A DNA stretch of 64,000 bases, from assembly GCF_006159205.1 (NCBI RefSeq), contig NZ_CP040812.1:3720001-3784000 (forward strand). The letters are read 5' to 3'. The translations under genes were made by a program, and so were the position numbers. Below, piece after piece: positions 26,495 through 36,031 of the stretch (its first letter is position 1; each line of letters opens with the position of its first letter). The stretch comes from Antarcticibacterium flavum (GTDB lineage: Bacteria; Bacteroidota; Bacteroidia; Flavobacteriales; Flavobacteriaceae). The notes under the pieces were generated by a model, which was not told the origin of the DNA, did no database searches, and worked only from the letters and a program-made list of their open reading frames with translations.

Positions 26495-27793
26495 TTATCT
26501 CGAGTTATTTTTCTTTGGCTGGAATACAGGTAATAATTTTGTGCTTACCTCCCCAAATCCAATTCTCCTGTCCTGGCTTTCGCAATAGCCCCGCATAATA
26601 ACGGTATCATTATCTTCAATAAATTTGCGTTCACTACCATCCTTCAATTTTACGGGTTTTTCTCCTCTCCAGGATAATTCCAGCATAGAGCCGTAAGAAT
26701 CTGGGGTGGGTCCTGAAATTGTTCCCGATCCCATCATATCACCTGAATTTACAGGGCAGCCATTAATGGTATGGTGAGCCAGTTGCTGACTCATATTCCA
26801 GTACATATATTTAAAGTTTGATCTTGTGACAGTAGTTTCTTCTCCATTTTCAGGTTTTAGGGAAACTTCCAGTTTTATGTCAAAGCTTTTTTTGCCAGAG
26901 AATTGCAGGTATGGCAACAATTCTTTTTCAGGTTTAGGACTTTCAGTCCTGAAAGGTTCCAATGCATCCAGAGTCACGATCCAGGGAGAGACAGATGACG
27001 CGAAATTCTTCGCCAGGAATGGGCCTAATGGAACATATTCCCATTTTTGAATATCCCGGGCGCTCCAGTCATTAAAAAGGACAAGTCCAAAGATATATTC
27101 CTCTGCCTCATCAATAGGAATAGGTTCCCCCAGAGGATTGGCATCTGTTGTGATAAAAGCCATTTCAAGTTCAAAATCCACGAGTTTAGAAGGTCCAAAA
27201 ACCGGCTCTTTTGCTCCTGCCGGGAGGGTTTGACCTTGTGGGCGGTGTACCGGGATCCCGCTTGGAATGATTGAAGAGCTCCTCCCGTGATAACCTACGG
27301 GAATGTGTAACCAGTTTGGGAGCAAGGCATTTTCAGGATCCCTGAACATGGTCCCTACATTGGTTGCGTGCTCCTTACTGGAATAAAAATCTGTATAATC
27401 ACCCACCTGTACAGGAAGTTGCATTTCAATCTCGTCAAGAGTGAAAAGGACAATATTACGGTGGTCCTGGTTATTCTTTAGTTTTTCGTTCTTTGTGTCA
27501 AAAATTTCAGCGATTCGGTTCCTAACGAGCCTCCAGGTCTTCTTCCCGTCTGATATGAAATCGTTAAGGGAATCCTGTAGAAAAATATCATCGGTTAAAG
27601 GTATACCTTCAAAGTATCCCAGCTGGTGAAGGGCCCCAAGGTCTATTGCATAATCCCCAATCCTGGTTCCTATGGTGATGATGTCATCCCGGGTTAAAAA
27701 GACCCCGAACGGTATGTTCTGAATAGGGAAATCTGTATTTTCAGGAGTGTCCAGCCACGTTTTTCGTTTGGGATCATTTGCTGTAATAGGCAT
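26495..27793 (-). CDS. fahA: Fumarylacetoacetase
   Basis: Hydrolase (432 residues) performing the last step of tyrosine/phenylalanine degradation, giving fumarate and acetoacetate. The N-terminal SH3-like domain with NIPFGVFLTRDD and the C-terminal FAH fold are present: DYTDFYSSKEHATNVGTMFR near 130-150 has the catalytic and Ca2+ residues, YHGRSSSIIPSG near 167, FELEMAFI near 210, LFNDWSARDIQKWEYVPLGPF near 240 and GDMMGSGTISGP near 355. Length and motifs match eukaryote-type FAH. No other tyrosine-pathway gene is adjacent. It diverges from glyA. Confidence 0.94.
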   Translation of the reverse strand: MPITANDPKRKTWLDTPENTDFPIQNIPFGVFLTRDDIITIGTRIGDYAIDLGALHQLGYFEGIPLTDDIFLQDSLNDFISDGKKTWRLVRNRIAEIFDTKNEKLKNNQDHRNIVLFTLDEIEMQLPVQVGDYTDFYSSKEHATNVGTMFRDPENALLPNWLHIPVGYHGRSSSIIPSGIPVHRPQGQTLPAGAKEPVFGPSKLVDFELEMAFITTDANPLGEPIPIDEAEEYIFGLVLFNDWSARDIQKWEYVPLGPFLAKNFASSVSPWIVTLDALEPFRTESPKPEKELLPYLQFSGKKSFDIKLEVSLKPENGEETTVTRSNFKYMYWNMSQQLAHHTINGCPVNSGDMMGSGTISGPTPDSYGSMLELSWRGEKPVKLKDGSERKFIEDNDTVIMRGYCESQDRRIGFGEVSTKLLPVFQPKKNNSR

Positions 27794-27828
27794 ATAATTT
27801 TTTGTTTTATTCTTAATTCAATTCTATT

Positions 27829-27836
27829 CAAATATA
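27829..27836 (-). promoter_or_regulatory. Candidate -7 box of the fumarylacetoacetase gene
   Basis: The minus strand reads TATATTTG, a match to TAnnTTTG, 35 bases before the start codon. No well-spaced TTG was found. Confidence 0.35.
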
Positions 27837-27868
27837 TTATTTTCCCTGTATTAACCGAATGGAATTAT

Positions 27869-27876
27869 TACTTTTG
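27869..27876 (+). promoter_or_regulatory. Candidate -7 box of glyA
   Basis: TACTTTTG matches the Bacteroidota -7 consensus 27 bases before the glyA start. The -33 TTG is not evident. Confidence 0.38.
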
Positions 27877-27902
27877 GTGAATATTTAACGTAAAAAATTA
27901 AC

Positions 27903-29177
27903 ATGCAACGAGATACCGAAATTTTTGATCTTATAAACGAAGAAAAAAACCGTCAAATCAACGGCCTTGAATTAATTGCAAGTGAAAATTTCGTGAGTGA
28001 ACAGGTGCTTGAAGCAGCAGGTTCTGTACTCACAAATAAGTATGCTGAAGGTTACCCGGGAAAACGCTATTATGGCGGATGTGAAGTAGTGGATAAAGTA
28101 GAAAATCTTGCCATAGATAGGCTTAAGGAACTCTTTAATGCAGAGTATGCCAACGTCCAGCCGCACTCCGGTTCCCAGGCCAATACAGCCGTCTTCCATG
28201 CCTGTATGAAGCCGGGGGATAAGTTCCTTGGTTTTGACCTGTCGCATGGGGGGCATTTAACACATGGTTCTCCTGTGAACTTTTCAGGGAGATTATATGA
28301 GCCTGTATTTTATGGAGTGAATAAGGAAACCGGGCTTATTGATTATGATGAGGTAGAGGAAATTGCCAAACGCGAGAAGCCAAAAATGATAATCGCAGGA
28401 GCATCTGCCTACTCTCGTGAAATAGATTACAAAAGATTCCGTGAGATAGCAGATGGTGTGGGTGCAATACTCTTTGCAGATATTGCACACCCGGCAGGAT
28501 TGATCGCAAAAGGACTTCTTAGCGATCCCATTCCTCATTGCCATGTCGTGACCTCTACTACTCATAAGACTTTGAGAGGACCGCGTGGAGGGATCATTAT
28601 GATGGGGAAGGATTTTGACAACCCGTTTGGTGAAAAACTTAAAAATGGAAATCTTAAGAAAATGTCGGCCCTGCTGGATAGCGGTGTCTTCCCGGGTAAC
28701 CAGGGAGGGCCCCTCGAACACATTATTGCTGCAAAGGCAGTAGCATTTGGAGAAGCACTCACAGATGAATTTCTTTATTACACTGTGCAGGTTAAGAAGA
28801 ATGCCAAAGCACTTGCCCAGGCATTTATGAACAAGGATTTCAACGTGATCTCGGGTGGGACAGACAATCATATGATGCTTATAGATCTGCGAAATAAAAA
28901 CATCACAGGTAAGCAGGCAGAAGAGGCTCTTGGGAAAGCAGAGATCACCGTGAACAAGAACATGGTTCCATTTGATGATAAATCTCCTTTTGTAACTTCG
29001 GGAATAAGGATTGGTACTCCTGCAGTTACAACAAGAGGTTTAAAAGAGGATGATATGAGCAGGATAGTAGAACTTATAGATACAGTGGTAAGTAATTTTG
29101 AAGATGAAACCAAACTTGCAGAGGTGAAGGAAGAAGTTCTAAATATGATGCAGGGACGGCCACTTTTTAGTGCCTAA
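27903..29177 (+). CDS. glyA: Serine hydroxymethyltransferase
   Basis: PLP enzyme (424 residues) interconverting serine and glycine while charging tetrahydrofolate with a one-carbon unit. [16 protein letters not shown] at the N-terminus, the [18 protein letters not shown] loop, [10 protein letters not shown], and the lysine of [14 protein letters not shown] (PLP Schiff base) are all intact, as is the C-terminal [14 protein letters not shown]. Length is standard. It has its own terminator and appears monocistronic. Confidence 0.97.
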   Translation: MQRDTEIFDLINEEKNRQINGLELIASENFVSEQVLEAAGSVLTNKYAEGYPGKRYYGGCEVVDKVENLAIDRLKELFNAEYANVQPHSGSQANTAVFHACMKPGDKFLGFDLSHGGHLTHGSPVNFSGRLYEPVFYGVNKETGLIDYDEVEEIAKREKPKMIIAGASAYSREIDYKRFREIADGVGAILFADIAHPAGLIAKGLLSDPIPHCHVVTSTTHKTLRGPRGGIIMMGKDFDNPFGEKLKNGNLKKMSALLDSGVFPGNQGGPLEHIIAAKAVAFGEALTDEFLYYTVQVKKNAKALAQAFMNKDFNVISGGTDNHMMLIDLRNKNITGKQAEEALGKAEITVNKNMVPFDDKSPFVTSGIRIGTPAVTTRGLKEDDMSRIVELIDTVVSNFEDETKLAEVKEEVLNMMQGRPLFSA

Positions 29178-29200
29178 TCTTTCTTTCAAATAAATATAAA

Positions 29201-29229
29201 AAGTGCTGCCTTTTGGGTAGCACTTTTTT
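29201..29229 (+). terminator. Rho-independent terminator of glyA
   Basis: AAGTGCT (29201-29207) pairs with AGCACTT (29219-29225), extended by CC/GG inside the loop, and is followed by a run of T. It lies 23 bases past the stop. Confidence 0.85.
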
Positions 29230-29298
29230 TGTGAGGTGAAATTTTTGATAAAGATTTGGAAAACAGTTAGTAATCCTTCAACTTTAACTATTACTTGA

Positions 29299-30975
29299 AT
29301 GAAAAACGTAAATTTGAATAAATTCACTAGTATGCAATTGTTCTCCCATTCCCGTCTTTTAACTTTATTTATACTTCTATTATTTTCTTCCTGTGCCCAG
29401 GTTAAAGATACCGGCACCGGGACACGGGATGCTGTGATCCTACCGCCTGAAGAGCTCTATGGAGACCTGTTCTATGATGTACAGCAGGATGAGGCTATCT
29501 TCCCCGACAGTAAGACGTTTGTGGATGCTATTCCATTTACAGAGGTGGACGAGATTAGACTTAAATATTCACGTCTTGAAAATAGGTCAACACCCTTTTT
29601 ACTCAATTTTCTTGAAGAGCATTTTATAATTCCAGAAAATTATAACACGTTCCAAAGTGACTCCCTTCCCATCCAAAAGAATATCTCCCAGTTATGGGAA
29701 GTATTGAAACGCCCGGCAGATGAGGTGGAATCTGGCACCTTGATGCCTTTGCCGCATCCCTATATTGTTCCCGGGGGCAGGTTCAGGGAAATTTATTATT
29801 GGGATAGTTATTTTACAATGTTGGGATTGCAGGTAGACGGGGAGGTAGAAACCATAAAGAATATGGTTGATAATTTTTCCTATTTGATCGATACCTATGG
29901 GTTTATTCCAAATGGAAACCGCACCTATTACCTGGGGAGGTCACAGCCCCCTTTTTATTCAAAAATGGTGGAGCTTCTTGCAGAAATTGAGGGGGATGAA
30001 GTGTATGCGAAATATCTCCCTTACCTGGAAAAGGAGTACGAATTTTGGATGAGGGATTCTGAAGCTCTTACTCACTCCAATCCTGTTTCAAAAAGGGTGG
30101 TGAAGATGCCTGAAGGGGAGGTGCTTAACCGGTATTGGGATGAATATGACACCCCACGCCCGGAAAGTTACAGGGAAGATGTTGAAACTGCAGAGGAGGC
30201 CATAAGAATGTTTCCCAATAGAACAAAAGCTGAAGTTTACAGGAATCTACGGGCTGCAGCAGAGTCTGGCTGGGATTTTTCCAGCAGGTGGCTTGAGCGT
30301 GATGAGAATGGGGATTTTAAGCTCTCTTCAATACATACTACCAATATAGTGCCTGTAGATCTTAATTCCCTCCTTTACAACCTCGAGGCCAGGATAGCCG
30401 CTGTATATGAGCTTACCGGAAATGAAGCCGGGGCGGCAGAATTCCATATGAGGGCAGAGGCCAGAAAAAATGCCATTGAAAAATATTTTTGGAGTGAGGA
30501 AGAAGGATTTTATATGGACTATAACCTTCCCGAAGAAAAACATACCCCGGTGCTTTCCCTTGCAGGAGTATACCCACTTTTTTTTAATATTGCTTATGAG
30601 GATAGGGCGAATAAAGTAACAAGAACAGTTGAAAGGACTTTCCTCAAGCCGGGAGGAGTAGTAACAACCCCTTATGAAACAGGGCAGCAATGGGATGCAC
30701 CAAATGGCTGGGCGCCACTACAGTGGGTAACCATCCAGGGTTTAAGGAATTATGGGGAAACAGCCCTGGCCATAGATGTTAAGAACCGTTGGCTGCAGTT
30801 GAACACAGGAGTCTACAAGCGCACCTTTAAAATGCTTGAGAAATATAACGTGCAGGACCTTTCCAGAGAAAGTGGTGGGGGAGAATATCCCACCCAGGAT
30901 GGATTTGGGTGGACCAACGGGGTATATCAAAAACTGGTGAATGAAAGGTCCGGCAGAACATTTATGGATGAATGA
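29299..30975 (+). CDS. Exported alpha,alpha-trehalase (GH37)
   Basis: Glycoside hydrolase family 37 lipoprotein (558 residues), which cleaves trehalose to glucose. The lipobox LLFSSC puts the acylated cysteine at residue 32; a later ATG at 29332 would leave a more usual signal length and is equally possible. Trehalase signatures PGGRFREIYYWDSYF (158-172) and QWDAPNGWAPLQW (464-476) are exact. The catalytic acid is D326 (SGWDFSSRW) and the catalytic base E529 (GGGEYPTQDGFGW). Periplasmic or surface location is inferred. The following gene overlaps its stop by four bases. Confidence 0.94.
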   Translation: MKNVNLNKFTSMQLFSHSRLLTLFILLLFSSCAQVKDTGTGTRDAVILPPEELYGDLFYDVQQDEAIFPDSKTFVDAIPFTEVDEIRLKYSRLENRSTPFLLNFLEEHFIIPENYNTFQSDSLPIQKNISQLWEVLKRPADEVESGTLMPLPHPYIVPGGRFREIYYWDSYFTMLGLQVDGEVETIKNMVDNFSYLIDTYGFIPNGNRTYYLGRSQPPFYSKMVELLAEIEGDEVYAKYLPYLEKEYEFWMRDSEALTHSNPVSKRVVKMPEGEVLNRYWDEYDTPRPESYREDVETAEEAIRMFPNRTKAEVYRNLRAAAESGWDFSSRWLERDENGDFKLSSIHTTNIVPVDLNSLLYNLEARIAAVYELTGNEAGAAEFHMRAEARKNAIEKYFWSEEEGFYMDYNLPEEKHTPVLSLAGVYPLFFNIAYEDRANKVTRTVERTFLKPGGVVTTPYETGQQWDAPNGWAPLQWVTIQGLRNYGETALAIDVKNRWLQLNTGVYKRTFKMLEKYNVQDLSRESGGGEYPTQDGFGWTNGVYQKLVNERSGRTFMDE

Positions 30976-31928
30976 GGATCCTTATCATACTTATCGCCGG
31001 TTTTACAATGATAAATAAAGGAAGTTGCCAGGGGCAGCAACCGGATATTTCAATACAGGAGATCCGGGAACTCCAGGGTGTGGCATCGGCATCAGGAATA
31101 GAAAATCTACATGGTGATCTCTTTGTGATTGGAGATAACACTCCTTACATTTTCAGGTTAAATAAGGATCTCCAGGTTGAAGAAAAGCATCTTTTATTCC
31201 CTGAACTAAAGAGTACCGACAGCCTGTTTGAAAAAGCTGTAAAACCAGATCTTGAGGCTTTATGTAAACCAAAGGAAGCAGAAAATAAATTGTGGCTCTT
31301 TGGATCAGGTTCCCGGTATAAGGAGAGGGATGTTCTTATTGTTTTTGATGCTGAAGGGGAACCGCTATCCAGGCAGTTTTCTCTGGTTGATTTTTACAAG
31401 GACCTAAGGTCTAAGGCACAAATCCCTGGAAGTGATTTTAATATTGAAGGGGCCGAAGTTGCGGGGGAGCACCTATACCTTTTCAACAGGGGCAATAATA
31501 TGATATTCAAAATAAATATTTCTGAATTTGAGAAGTTCTTAACTCAACCGGCATCTTTACCCGCAGCAGAATTCTTTGAGTTTGAACTTCCTGAAATTGA
31601 TGGGGTGAAGGCAGGCTTTTCTGGGGTGACTTTTATCCCTGGTGAAGAAATATTCCTCATAACAGCCAGTGTTGAAGATACCGACAACTGGATAGATGAC
31701 GGGGAAGTACTTGGAAGTTACGTGGGTGTACTTACTTTAAAAGAATTAAAAGAGAAGGTACAGCCACTCTGGATAAAACTTACTTTTAATGGGGTGAAAC
31801 TTCAGAAAAAAATTGAATCCATTACAAGCATTTCGACAACCACCAGAGGGGAATATGATCTCCTGATGGTGACTGACAGTGATGGGGATATTTCAGAAAT
31901 TATAAAAGCGAGGCTTACCGGCCTTTAA
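30972..31928 (+). CDS. Exported beta-propeller-like protein (DUF6929-like)
   Basis: A 318-residue protein with a short hydrophobic leader (about residues 1-19, ending GSCQ; possibly a signal peptide with a lipobox-like GSC). The body alternates beta strands and short turns: GVASASGIENLHGDLFVIGDNTPYIFRL (in two pieces, SASGIENL and LFVIGDNT), DLEALCKP, LWLFGSGSRYKERD, and IEGAEVAGEHLYLFNRGNN. This pattern matches my memory of the DUF6929 group, which resembles a propeller. It overlaps the trehalase stop (ATGA), so both are probably made together. Function unknown. Confidence 0.72.
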   Translation: MRILIILIAGFTMINKGSCQGQQPDISIQEIRELQGVASASGIENLHGDLFVIGDNTPYIFRLNKDLQVEEKHLLFPELKSTDSLFEKAVKPDLEALCKPKEAENKLWLFGSGSRYKERDVLIVFDAEGEPLSRQFSLVDFYKDLRSKAQIPGSDFNIEGAEVAGEHLYLFNRGNNMIFKINISEFEKFLTQPASLPAAEFFEFELPEIDGVKAGFSGVTFIPGEEIFLITASVEDTDNWIDDGEVLGSYVGVLTLKELKEKVQPLWIKLTFNGVKLQKKIESITSISTTTRGEYDLLMVTDSDGDISEIIKARLTGL

Positions 31929-32728
31929 TTTGACTGGTTTGGATACCACTCAAGCAGCACCACCTCAATCTCTTCATTGCCTGCATTTACCAGCTCCTTA
32001 AATTTTTCGACATCGGCCAGGCCGTCCTGTCCTCTGTAATGATAAGGGTAAACCTGCTTAGGTTTAAAGGCCAGTACGGCATCTGCCGCCTGTTCTACAT
32101 CCATTGTGTAGGGAAGGTTCATAGGGATCAAGGCCATATCTATGTCCTGCAGGTTCCTCATTTCATCAATTCCTTCAGTATCACCCGCGATATATAAGCG
32201 TTGCCCGTCCTTCTCAAGAATATATCCATTTCCCCTTCCTTTGGGATGCCTGGATTCTTCATCCTCAGGCAGATTGTACATAGGAACGGCTTCAATATCA
32301 AAACCCCGGAATTCACGGCTCTCCCCGTTATTCAAAACTACCAGGTTCTCCTGAAGCTCTGCAGGGAGCTGATCTTTCACTGCTTTTGGAACAATGATCT
32401 GGGTTTCTCCAAGCTCCAGCGCCTTTAAAGTTTCGGCATTCATATGATCTCCATGTATATCAGAAATAAGGACAAAATCTGGTTCTTCCTTCCCTTCGAA
32501 GGCAGCTGCACCACCGGTTGGGTCGTTATAGATGATCACATCACCCCATTTTATAATTGCCGTGGCATGAGAAACAGGTTCTATAGTTATCTCCTCTACA
32601 TTTCTTTCCTGATCAACATTTTTCGATGCCTCTGTGACCTGGGAATCATAATCTTCATTTTCACGGGTTTCATTCTTGCAGGATGTAAAAGTGATAACAA
32701 AAATGGATAATGTAATTAACTGTTTCAT
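31925..32728 (-). CDS. MBL-fold hydrolase lipoprotein
   Basis: Exported metallo-beta-lactamase fold protein of 267 residues from the ATG at 32728, which gives a clean lipoprotein signal (ITFTSC). The zinc motif is HGDH in LISDIHGDHMNAET, in which the usual first His of HxHxDH is replaced by D (SDIHGDH), as in the UlaG/UPF0173-like branch; AGDTEGIDEMRN gives the bridging aspartate and YPYHYRG a late histidine. It is a periplasmic cousin of the cytoplasmic UPF0173 protein at 5219-5899. Its stop overlaps that of the convergent propeller-like gene by four bases. Confidence 0.85.
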   Translation of the reverse strand: MKQLITLSIFVITFTSCKNETRENEDYDSQVTEASKNVDQERNVEEITIEPVSHATAIIKWGDVIIYNDPTGGAAAFEGKEEPDFVLISDIHGDHMNAETLKALELGETQIIVPKAVKDQLPAELQENLVVLNNGESREFRGFDIEAVPMYNLPEDEESRHPKGRGNGYILEKDGQRLYIAGDTEGIDEMRNLQDIDMALIPMNLPYTMDVEQAADAVLAFKPKQVYPYHYRGQDGLADVEKFKELVNAGNEEIEVVLLEWYPNQSN

Positions 32729-32792
32729 AATAACTTGATTTTTGTTAAAGTTAGGGAACGGCAATAAAAGACTTCATTTTATTAAGAAAGTT

Positions 32793-33257
32793 TTAATACA
32801 ACGGCAGTTCCAGTTTTATATCTCCCCGGGCATAGGGATTTTTACCTTCAATAGGGATCTCCTTAAAACCATATTTTTTATAAATATGAATGGCATTTTC
32901 AAGTTTACGGTTAGAATAGATAATTAATTTTTCCCACCCCTTTTCTTTCGCATAATTAAGGCAATGCTCCATCAACTTCTGTCCAATCCTTTTACCCTGG
33001 GCTGCAGGGGTAATTGCCATTTTGGTGAGCTCAAATATTCCTTCTTCAATCTTCATTAAAGCTACGGTCCCTATGATCTTTTCTCCTTCTTTCACAAAGA
33101 AGATATTACCACCTGGATCCAGGATATACTGCTGCGGTTTCCCCAACACTTCCTCATCGTGAGGTTCTACCCAAAAATATTTTTCAAGCCAGGCTATATT
33201 AAGTTCTTTAAAATCACCGGCATATTCATTTTGGAACGGTATTATTTCTACATTCAT
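32793..33257 (-). CDS. GNAT family N-acetyltransferase
   Basis: Acetyl-CoA dependent acyltransferase (154 residues). The acetyl-CoA binding motif is ITPAAQGKRIGQKLMEHCL near residues 82-100 (V/I-x-P-x-x-Q-G-x-x-I/L-G), preceded by the GTVALMKIEEGIFELTKMAI strand pair. Target unknown. Its start overlaps the stop of the DUF1622 gene by four bases, and it is the last gene of the hutI-hutG-DUF1622-GNAT run. Confidence 0.88.
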   Translation of the reverse strand: MNVEIIPFQNEYAGDFKELNIAWLEKYFWVEPHDEEVLGKPQQYILDPGGNIFFVKEGEKIIGTVALMKIEEGIFELTKMAITPAAQGKRIGQKLMEHCLNYAKEKGWEKLIIYSNRKLENAIHIYKKYGFKEIPIEGKNPYARGDIKLELPLY

Positions 33258-33613
33258 TTTTTTCCCAGGGTTTTATGGTCACTTTGCTTCCAGGGTAATT
33301 TCCCTTCGATCTCGAGGGCAAAGCTTAAGAATGTTCTTATTAGAATGATCAGGCCAAGGTTGATTATTCTTTCGAGGGTGGCATCATATACCACGGTCAT
33401 TATAATATCTGCCGCCACCAGGAATTCCAGTCCCAGTAAAATCGCACGGCCCAATTCTTCCCGAATTGCCTGGAAAGACCTGTAATCTGTTCCCTGTTTT
33501 TTTAAAAGGAATCTTCCAAGGGAGATCAAGGCTCCCACCACAATAATAAGAATTCCAATACTTTCTATAACAGTTGCCGCAGTGCGTACAACAAGATCGA
33601 AGGTCTCGCTCAT
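33254..33613 (-). CDS. DUF1622 family membrane protein
   Basis: A 119-residue membrane protein with about three hydrophobic helices and the family-typical segment IREELGRAILLGLEFLVAADII in the middle, followed by INLGLIILIRTFLSFALEIE. The function of DUF1622 proteins is unknown. Its start overlaps the hutG stop by four bases (33610-33613), so it belongs to the histidine-degradation operon by position only. Confidence 0.87.
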   Translation of the reverse strand: MSETFDLVVRTAATVIESIGILIIVVGALISLGRFLLKKQGTDYRSFQAIREELGRAILLGLEFLVAADIIMTVVYDATLERIINLGLIILIRTFLSFALEIEGKLPWKQSDHKTLGKK

Positions 33614-34614
33614 ATTCCTGTGCTTATAATATCGGTTATGAAGTAACTTAACGCCTTGCCTACACTGGCTTCAGTATTTGCGGTAGGGGCCGCTTCACAA
33701 ATATGTATGTATTTTATATTCTCTTCTTCTGATGCCAGGGCGACAAAATTGCGTACCATATTAAACGAGAATCCGCTGGGGGTTTGGGCACTGCTGGGAA
33801 AATCCCTAATTGCGTCCACATCGAGCTCCAGTCCAAATTCCTCCTGTGAGATCGTGTCTAGTTCCTCTCTAAAGGCAGTAAGTATTTGCTGGGAGGATTT
33901 TCTTACCAGGTGTTCAAATAACCTGTACTGGTCATTTTGAGCAGCATCCATCTGTTCAAAGATATAGGCGGGCGTATAATTTTGGTGTACTCCAAAAACG
34001 CGGTACTTTCCAAGAAATCCTTCTTTTCGTGCATAACTAAACCCATTCCCGCTATGGCGGTGCTCAAGCCTTCGCAGGTCTGTATGTGCATCAATATTTA
34101 AAATATTAATTGGTTTTTTTAATGCCTGGCTGCTGCCTTTTATATTTCCATAAGCATTATTATGGCCACCTCCAATTATAATTGGGATCTTCCCCAGGCT
34201 AACAATTTTTTCAATTACCCTTGTTACTGCCGAATCAATTTGTGACACAAGATCTCCCATCTTCTCAAAATAATGAGGGTCTTCATGGCCAAGATTTTCA
34301 GCTTTGGCAAGATATTCCCGGCATTCAATTTCTCCCAGCAGTATTAAGTCTTCTGCATTGCTGTAGCGATTTGACTGGACATTCAGAAGGGATTTTAAAG
34401 CTACGTGCCAGGCTTTTGCAGTGCCTTCCTTTCCACGATTTGCCCTAACCCCTATATCTTCGGGTATGCCGACTAGAACGTATTTTGCAGGTATATTCTT
34501 AAGTTGTTCAAAACCTTCAACAAATTTGATTTTCTCGCCAAATTTGGTTTCTCCCTCCCGGGTAATGATTAATTTTTCAACGGTCCTGGAGTTGTAGATC
34601 TTAAAATTCTCCAT
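33610..34614 (-). CDS. hutG: Formimidoylglutamase
   Basis: Arginase-family metal hydrolase (334 residues) converting N-formimidoyl-glutamate to glutamate and formamide in histidine degradation. The metal-binding motifs are IIGGGHNNAYG (His), NIDAHTDLR (Asp, His, Asp) and LELDVDAI (two Asp). It follows hutI with a one-base overlap (TAATG), which fixes the pathway assignment over other arginase-family members such as agmatinase. hutH and hutU are not in the window. Confidence 0.9.
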   Translation of the reverse strand: MENFKIYNSRTVEKLIITREGETKFGEKIKFVEGFEQLKNIPAKYVLVGIPEDIGVRANRGKEGTAKAWHVALKSLLNVQSNRYSNAEDLILLGEIECREYLAKAENLGHEDPHYFEKMGDLVSQIDSAVTRVIEKIVSLGKIPIIIGGGHNNAYGNIKGSSQALKKPINILNIDAHTDLRRLEHRHSGNGFSYARKEGFLGKYRVFGVHQNYTPAYIFEQMDAAQNDQYRLFEHLVRKSSQQILTAFREELDTISQEEFGLELDVDAIRDFPSSAQTPSGFSFNMVRNFVALASEEENIKYIHICEAAPTANTEASVGKALSYFITDIISTGI

Positions 34615-35852
34615 TAATTAAATTTTTTACCATTAATATATACCGCTTCTATTTCATTGTTTCCAAAAGAATAGGGGAGGTGTGAATAGGAGGGGATCTT
34701 TTTAGTTATAATGAAATTTGCAGCCTTGCCTTTTGTGATACTTCCATGGGTTTTTGAAAGGCCCATGGCAAAGGCAGCATTAATAGTAGCAGCATTTATA
34801 GCTTCCTCTGGGGTCATCTTCATTTTAATGCAGGCAAGGGATACCACCAGGTTCATATTCCCGCTGGGGGCGCTACCGGGATTATAATCGGTTGCCAGTG
34901 CCAGGGGCAGGCCTGCATCCAGTATTTGCCTTGCAGGGGTATAGGGGATACCCAGGAAAAGAGAGCAGCCGGGTAAGGCCACCGGCATGGTGGAGGTCCC
35001 TTTTAGCACTTCGATGTCTTCTTCCCGCATCACTTCCAGGTGATCTACACTTAAAGCATCATGTTCCACTCCGGCTTTCACTCCTCCTATGGCGTTGAAT
35101 TGGTTCACATGGATCTTTGGTGTAAGCCCATATCGCTTACCCGCCTGCAGTAGCTTGTTAGTATCTTTAATGGTGAAATATCCTTTTTCACAAAAAATGT
35201 CTATATAGTCCGCCAGTTTCTGGTTGGCTACATCAGGTAGGATTTCCTTGATCACGAAATCTATATACTCTTCTCTTTTCTCCTTATACTCATTTGGGAG
35301 GGCGTGTGCCCCAAGGAAGGTGGCCTTAATTGGGATCTCATAATTTTCCTTCAGCTTCTTAATCACCCTCAGCATTTTTAGTTCAGCTTCTTTAGTAAGT
35401 CCGTAGCCAGATTTGATTTCTATGGCACCTGTACCCAGTTTGATTACCTCTTCCAGGCGGGCAGAGGATTGCCTGTAGAGTTCTTCTTCAGTGGTTTCCT
35501 GTAGCGTCCTGGCGCTGTTGAGAATCCCGCCGCCACGATTGGCGACCTCCTCATAGGTTAATCCATTTATACGGTCAACAAATTCCTGCTCCCGGTTCCC
35601 GGCATACACAATATGGGTATGTGAATCGCACCAGGCAGGTAAAACGATCTTACCTTCCAGGTTGATGTCTTTGATATTACTGAATTTTGGCAGATCATCC
35701 ATATGCCCAAAATCGGTAATAGTACCATTTTCTGTTAATAACCAGGCATTTTGGATCGTGGGAAGTTCTTTCATTTCCCTGCCGGAAAGTTTTTCTATAG
35801 GTTTTTTTCTTACCTGTACAAGGTCCTGAATGTTGATGTATAGTGCTTTCAT
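34614..35852 (-). CDS. hutI: Imidazolonepropionase
   Basis: Amidohydrolase (412 residues) opening the imidazolone ring in histidine degradation. CDSHTHIVYAGNREQEF carries the first metal histidines and the substrate arginine, GTGAIEIKSGYGLT the conserved middle segment, HVNQFNAIGG and SVDHLE the later histidines, and LATDYNPGSAPSGNM the metal aspartate. Length is standard. It is the first gene of a four-gene minus-strand operon. The 179-base spacer upstream (35853-36031) holds no riboswitch or repeat that I can recognise. Confidence 0.93.
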   Translation of the reverse strand: MKALYINIQDLVQVRKKPIEKLSGREMKELPTIQNAWLLTENGTITDFGHMDDLPKFSNIKDINLEGKIVLPAWCDSHTHIVYAGNREQEFVDRINGLTYEEVANRGGGILNSARTLQETTEEELYRQSSARLEEVIKLGTGAIEIKSGYGLTKEAELKMLRVIKKLKENYEIPIKATFLGAHALPNEYKEKREEYIDFVIKEILPDVANQKLADYIDIFCEKGYFTIKDTNKLLQAGKRYGLTPKIHVNQFNAIGGVKAGVEHDALSVDHLEVMREEDIEVLKGTSTMPVALPGCSLFLGIPYTPARQILDAGLPLALATDYNPGSAPSGNMNLVVSLACIKMKMTPEEAINAATINAAFAMGLSKTHGSITKGKAANFIITKKIPSYSHLPYSFGNNEIEAVYINGKKFN

Positions 35853-36031
35853 AGAGTAAAGATAAAAAAGTCGCCCGGAACATCCGGCTATAACAAGGCA
35901 AAGTATTGGATTGTATATAGGATTATTATAATTGCCGAAGGGTAGGATGAAGGGGTGAAGGTGAGATACTATTTCGGTTTTTTCTTTTTACCTTAGAGCC
36001 TTGTTTTAAAATTTAAATCCCCGTAAAATTT

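Noticed and set aside
28293..28871. 192-residue minus-strand frame inside glyA
   Set aside because: Antisense to intact GlyA motifs including the PLP lysine; Cys- and His-rich nonsense-like composition.
35853..36031. SAM-type riboswitch before the trans-sulfuration gene
   Set aside because: I could not find the paired elements or conserved loops of known SAM riboswitches in this AT-rich spacer.
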